Source: Planctomycetota bacterium (GTDB lineage Bacteria > Planctomycetota > Phycisphaerae > WQYP01). From it: a stretch of 6,806 bases of DNA. This document shows, piece after piece, positions 4,399 through 6,806 of this stretch. Location: contig JAKATV010000142.1 in assembly GCA_021818565.1 (NCBI GenBank), positions 1 to 6,806 of the forward strand, given 5' to 3'. A model generated the notes under the pieces. That model was not told where the DNA came from. It saw only the letters and a program-made list of their open reading frames with translations, and ran no database searches. Position 1 is the stretch's first letter. The number at the start of each line of letters is the position of its first letter. Both the position numbers and the translations under genes were made by a program.

Positions 4399-6126
4399 TT
4401 ATTGTTTCGGCAGCGGCAGATTCAATGATGGATTTACCTTCAGAGCGGCCTGCGCGCTGGCGGCAGCGGCCTTGATTGCGGCGGCACGGACCGATGGATT
4501 ATTGGAAATGCCGGCAACCGACAGATCCACGTTATACATCATGGCCGGGACGATCCATTGAAGCGGTGAAGATCCCATGGGATATGTGGACTGCGCCTGT
4601 TTCAGCGAACCGGCGGCGTGAACGTTGAATTCCACCATGGCCTGCTTCCGGAAATTTTCCACCGCTCCGGCGGGTGGCGCCTGCAAGGGTGAATTTTCAC
4701 TTACCAGAGAGAAAATCTGCTTACCAGCTTTCGCAGCCCCTTGCTGAAGCTGCGCGGCGTACATCCGCATGGCGGCAATTTGCCCCGCTTTCAGGGCGGC
4801 AGCGGCACGATACACTTCCAAGACACATTCCGGGCCGCGGCTCTGGTTGGCGACAACCAGTGGATCACCCGGCTTAAAGCCGGAGGCGATCAGGCTTTGG
4901 GCATAAGCCATGGAGCGGCGCTGTTCATTAAGGGCGGCCATGAGATCAATGGAAGCAGCGTCGGTATGTTTCGCGGCGATGGTGGCCTGCTTATTAATGG
5001 TTTTAATGAGTTCATTAATGGCGGCGGCGCGTCCGGCGGCAGACGTTGGAGAGCTGCCATTGGCACCGTCAATCAGCACGGTGACGCCAGCCTTGAGCGC
5101 GGCAATTTGAGCGCTATCGCTTTGGGCTAATTCCGCAGCGGATTTTTGAGCTTGCCGAAGGGCTGAAACCTGATCGGCCCATCTTGATTGTTGAAGTTTG
5201 GCTGAATTCAACGCAATGGTTGCCAGTTGATAATGAGCTTCCAAGACATTAACGCGCTGATTGGCGGCGGCAGCGCGATCCAGATAACCGGCTCCGCGTT
5301 TGAAATCTGCCAGCGTAGCGGGCGTAACAGTTACTTCGCCTTCGGTTTGCAGGGCCATACCCTTTATATCCAAAGCCCTGGCGATTCCCTGATAGTGCGC
5401 CAATACATGGCTTACCGCAGCGGCTTTCTTTTGTGCCGCGGCCACGGCATGTTCCGCCGAGCGTTGCATGTGTTGGGCATGTTGCAGTTCCTGATCATAT
5501 AAATGCAGATAAAGATCATGCTGTTTTTTCAAGAACGCCATTTTCCCGGCGAAATGACCCACCTGTGTGGCTGCGACGTCCACAGATAAAACCTGATTCT
5601 GCAGGGCCATCAGGGCGTTGGATAATTGATCGGTATGGACTTGCGCGGCGGCCAAATTGACCATTCCACGCTGCATTTCAAGCAGACCTTTGACCTGAAA
5701 ATTCAAATCAGAATTCCCCAGCGCACTGGAGAGCGTGGCGTATGCATGGCGCAAATCACGGGTGACCGATGGCGGCTGAAGATAAACACCGGGATTACTT
5801 TTCGCTGCATCCTGCGCGGCCATCAATTGTGCAGCGTTTAATGGCGCACTGATGGAAACCGGAAAATGGGCCTTGGAGTGATACCGGCCTGCTTCCGCAA
5901 GAAGCATGGAGGCTTTGGTTGATGCCGCCTGAGCCTGCACATCCGCCTGATGCGATGGCGATGCACCGCAACCAGTTAATGCGGCGCTGGCCGCAAAAGC
6001 AGCGGCCAGACCAACAACCCGCGCGGCATTGGTCCACCGACCAGCGCCGGCGGACACAGTTGCTTGAGCCTTGGAAACCATAAGAACGGGCCGTTGTGTT
6101 GTAGAAATCACGTCAACTCCTGCCAT
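4399..6126 (-). CDS. Large Ala-rich, helical lipoprotein of unknown function
   Basis: From the first ATG (6126) the product is 575 residues. A basic/polar leader precedes a hydrophobic stretch (about 37-51) ending in the lipobox LTGC, with C53 as the predicted lipidated residue, so the mature protein is probably anchored to a membrane. The only other cysteine is C434. The mature part is very rich in Ala and Gln, with long helical, probably coiled-coil stretches (about 140-345 and 360-470), and ends in a Pro/Leu tail (NLPLPKQ). I recognise no family or catalytic motif; a structural or envelope-spanning role is only a guess. The start is uncertain. GTG 6111 has AGGAG 5 nt upstream and would leave a shorter leader; ATG 6081 would put the lipobox Cys at residue 38. 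The longest form is given for extent, but GTG 6111 is best supported by the binding site. The gene is convergent with the glycosyltransferase and divergent from the GH106 gene. Confidence 0.85.
   Translation of the reverse strand: MAGVDVISTTQRPVLMVSKAQATVSAGAGRWTNAARVVGLAAAFAASAALTGCGASPSHQADVQAQAASTKASMLLAEAGRYHSKAHFPVSISAPLNAAQLMAAQDAAKSNPGVYLQPPSVTRDLRHAYATLSSALGNSDLNFQVKGLLEMQRGMVNLAAAQVHTDQLSNALMALQNQVLSVDVAATQVGHFAGKMAFLKKQHDLYLHLYDQELQHAQHMQRSAEHAVAAAQKKAAAVSHVLAHYQGIARALDIKGMALQTEGEVTVTPATLADFKRGAGYLDRAAAANQRVNVLEAHYQLATIALNSAKLQQSRWADQVSALRQAQKSAAELAQSDSAQIAALKAGVTVLIDGANGSSPTSAAGRAAAINELIKTINKQATIAAKHTDAASIDLMAALNEQRRSMAYAQSLIASGFKPGDPLVVANQSRGPECVLEVYRAAAALKAGQIAAMRMYAAQLQQGAAKAGKQIFSLVSENSPLQAPPAGAVENFRKQAMVEFNVHAAGSLKQAQSTYPMGSSPLQWIVPAMMYNVDLSVAGISNNPSVRAAAIKAAAASAQAALKVNPSLNLPLPKQ
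6109..6121 (-). promoter_or_regulatory. Shine-Dalgarno favouring a GTG start for the lipoprotein
   Basis: Minus-strand AGGAG (6121-6117), then TTGAC, then an in-frame GTG (6111-6109). The upstream ATG at 6126 has no comparable site. Starting at the GTG removes five residues and leaves the signal peptide and lipobox unchanged. Confidence 0.5.
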
Positions 6127-6160
6127 AGCTCAACCGCCACCCTGTCGAAAATCAACCGTT

Positions 6161-6189
6161 TTTGTACCATCACAACGCCCCGGCGTCAA
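6161..6189 (-). promoter_or_regulatory. Probable promoter of the lipoprotein gene
   Basis: Minus-strand TTGACG (6189-6184, 5 of 6) and TACAAA (6166-6161, 4 of 6) are separated by 17 bp. The expected transcript start near 6154 leaves a leader of roughly 28-43 nt depending on the start codon, which fits Shine-Dalgarno-dependent translation. Confidence 0.45.
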
Positions 6190-6341
6190 CTAAAAGGCGC
6201 AAAAATAATACGCATGGGCGCGCCTGTTTTTGTCGGGAACCGCCCCAAAGCGATAATCCTACCTGGCCATGGACGAAGCCGGGCTAAGCCATCGGGTTGA
6301 TTTAATGTAAGCCGCAACGAGCGGCGCGTCTTTAAGCTCGC
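6190..6341. other. Central part of the divergent intergenic region
   Basis: The gap between the lipoprotein and the GH106 gene is about 300 bp, with one promoter at each side. The middle contains an 8-bp palindrome GGCGCGCC (6217-6224) and a small hairpin, GCCGC-AACGA-GCGGC (6311-6325), 16 bp upstream of the GH106 -35 box. Either could bind a regulator, but neither is long enough to be convincing. No tRNA, small gene with a binding site, or repeat array was found here. Confidence 0.4.
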
Positions 6342-6370
6342 TTGGCAAAGCTGGCGATCTGGCTTATCTT
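6342..6370 (+). promoter_or_regulatory. Probable promoter of the GH106-type gene
   Basis: TTGGCA (6342-6347, 5 of 6) and TATCTT (6365-6370, 4 of 6) are separated by 17 bp. A transcript start near 6377 would give a leader of about 50 nt. That leader contains a short inverted repeat, GCAA-AAA-TTGC (6397-6407), of unknown meaning. Confidence 0.45.
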
Positions 6371-6415
6371 TTCGCTGATGCAAATAATTCATGCAGGCAA
6401 AAATTGCGATTCTTT

Positions 6416-6422
6416 GGTGAGG
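6416..6422 (+). promoter_or_regulatory. Ribosome binding site choosing ATG 6429
   Basis: GGTGAGG lies 6 nt before ATG 6429. It directly abuts the in-frame ATG at 6423, which is too close for normal initiation, so the second ATG of the ATG-CCC-ATG pair is preferred. Confidence 0.5.
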
Positions 6423-6428
6423 ATGCCC

Positions 6429-6806
6429 ATGCGATCAACGTTCAAACGCGCCCTTCGCGCCGGCCTAGCGCCAAGCGTATTAATCGTTACAACACTGATT
6501 CTCTCGTGTAGCACCTTGCCTACCGCTCTTGCCGCGGCACCGCTTACGCTGGCGCAACAGTTTCAATCGCCGCCGGCGCGGCATCGTTTGTACGTATGGT
6601 GGCATTGGATGGGCCTTACCATCAGCCGGTACGGCATTAAGCGCGATCTTACCGCGATGAAGGCCGCCGGCGTGGCCGGCGCGACCATTTGCCCGATCGG
6701 TTCGCAGGCCGGTGCCGCGGCATGTATCACCAACAGCGGGTTGCGAAAGCCAGTGAAATACTGGAGTCCGCGATTCTGGCGTCGGGTGCAATACGCGGTG
6801 CGTACC
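6429..6806 (+). CDS. Exported GH106-type glycosidase (alpha-L-rhamnosidase-like), N-terminal part (3' end outside window)
   Basis: The frame is open for 126 codons to the right edge. A basic N-terminus (MRSTFKRALR) and hydrophobic core (about 13-26) form a signal sequence. Cleavage could follow PTALAA (about residue 36), or C27 in LILSC could act as a lipobox, so the protein is secreted or lipid-anchored. The mature start has the segment SPPARHRLYVWWHWMG (W57, W58, H59, W60), then DLTAMKAAGVAGATI (73-87). This is the pattern I associate with the N-terminus of GH106 enzymes, where a WWHWM core is followed by a D-L-x-A-M-K-x-A-G motif. GH106 members hydrolyse alpha-L-rhamnosides from plant or algal polysaccharides. 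The catalytic residues lie outside the window, so the family call rests on this segment alone and the substrate is inferred. Confidence 0.7.
   Translation, partial: MRSTFKRALRAGLAPSVLIVTTLILSCSTLPTALAAAPLTLAQQFQSPPARHRLYVWWHWMGLTISRYGIKRDLTAMKAAGVAGATICPIGSQAGAAACITNSGLRKPVKYWSPRFWRRVQYAVRT

Noticed and set aside
4380..4407. Terminator for the glycosyltransferase (CCAA...TTGG hairpin followed by a T-rich run)
   Set aside because: The stem has only 4 bp and a 9-nt loop and overlaps the lipoprotein stop region; too weak to call.
4376..4414. GCTGCC...GGCAGC inverted repeat around the lipoprotein stop codon
   Set aside because: The six-base arms are separated by 27 nt with no extension and no terminal T run on either strand; likely chance.
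4741..5130. Plus-strand ORF inside the lipoprotein gene
   Set aside because: Gly-rich antisense shadow of Ala codons (GCC/GGC) in the real gene, with no credible start signal.
6186..6392. Minus-strand ORF of 68 codons in the divergent intergenic region
   Set aside because: It has no ribosome binding site, an Arg/Leu-rich product without recognisable features, and it overlaps both candidate promoters.

Overview
The window comes from a free-living, sugar-degrading Gram-negative-type bacterium. A planctomycete, perhaps Phycisphaerae, is my best guess. It rests on the mix of a GH106-type glycosidase, an Ala-rich lipoprotein, heptanucleotide intergenic repeats and apparent leaderless promoters. 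No gene here is diagnostic for a phylum, so the placement is weak inference.

Layout, left to right. (a) 1-319, minus: the N-terminal 106 residues of a LutA/YkgE-type Fe-S (CCG-domain) oxidoreductase subunit, with a promoter whose -10 lies 6 nt before the ATG. (b) 320-424: a spacer with two adjacent 7-bp tandem arrays. (c) 425-1566: a complete IS630-family insertion sequence with intact DDE transposase, near-perfect 12-bp terminal inverted repeats and a TA duplication in a CTAG target. The insertion lies in the TAG stop codon of a possible 45-codon minus-strand ORF (1564-1701) and rebuilds that stop. (d) 1771-2811, plus: galactose mutarotase (aldose 1-epimerase). (e) 2875-2988, plus: a small hydrophobic peptide with a good ribosome binding site that looks like a secretion signal cut off by a +1 frameshift in a GGGG run. 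(f) 3078-4307, plus: a membrane glycosyltransferase resembling GT21/ceramide glucosyltransferase. (g) 4308-4398: a convergent gap with another 7-bp repeat. (h) 4399-6126, minus: a large Ala-rich, helical lipoprotein of unknown function. (i) 6127-6428: a divergent promoter region. (j) 6429-6806, plus: the start of an exported GH106 (alpha-L-rhamnosidase-like) glycosidase that runs off the window.

There is no obvious single operon: strands alternate and each gene seems to have its own promoter. The common theme is carbohydrate use (rhamnoside cleavage, sugar mutarotation, lactate-type oxidation) plus envelope functions (glycolipid synthesis, lipoprotein). No defence system, CRISPR array, rRNA or tRNA was seen. 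The most notable signals are the recurring -10 box placed 6-9 nt before the start codon (leaderless architecture), the IS insertion that conserves two stop codons at once, the recurrent 7-nt repeat period, and the frameshifted small exported peptide.
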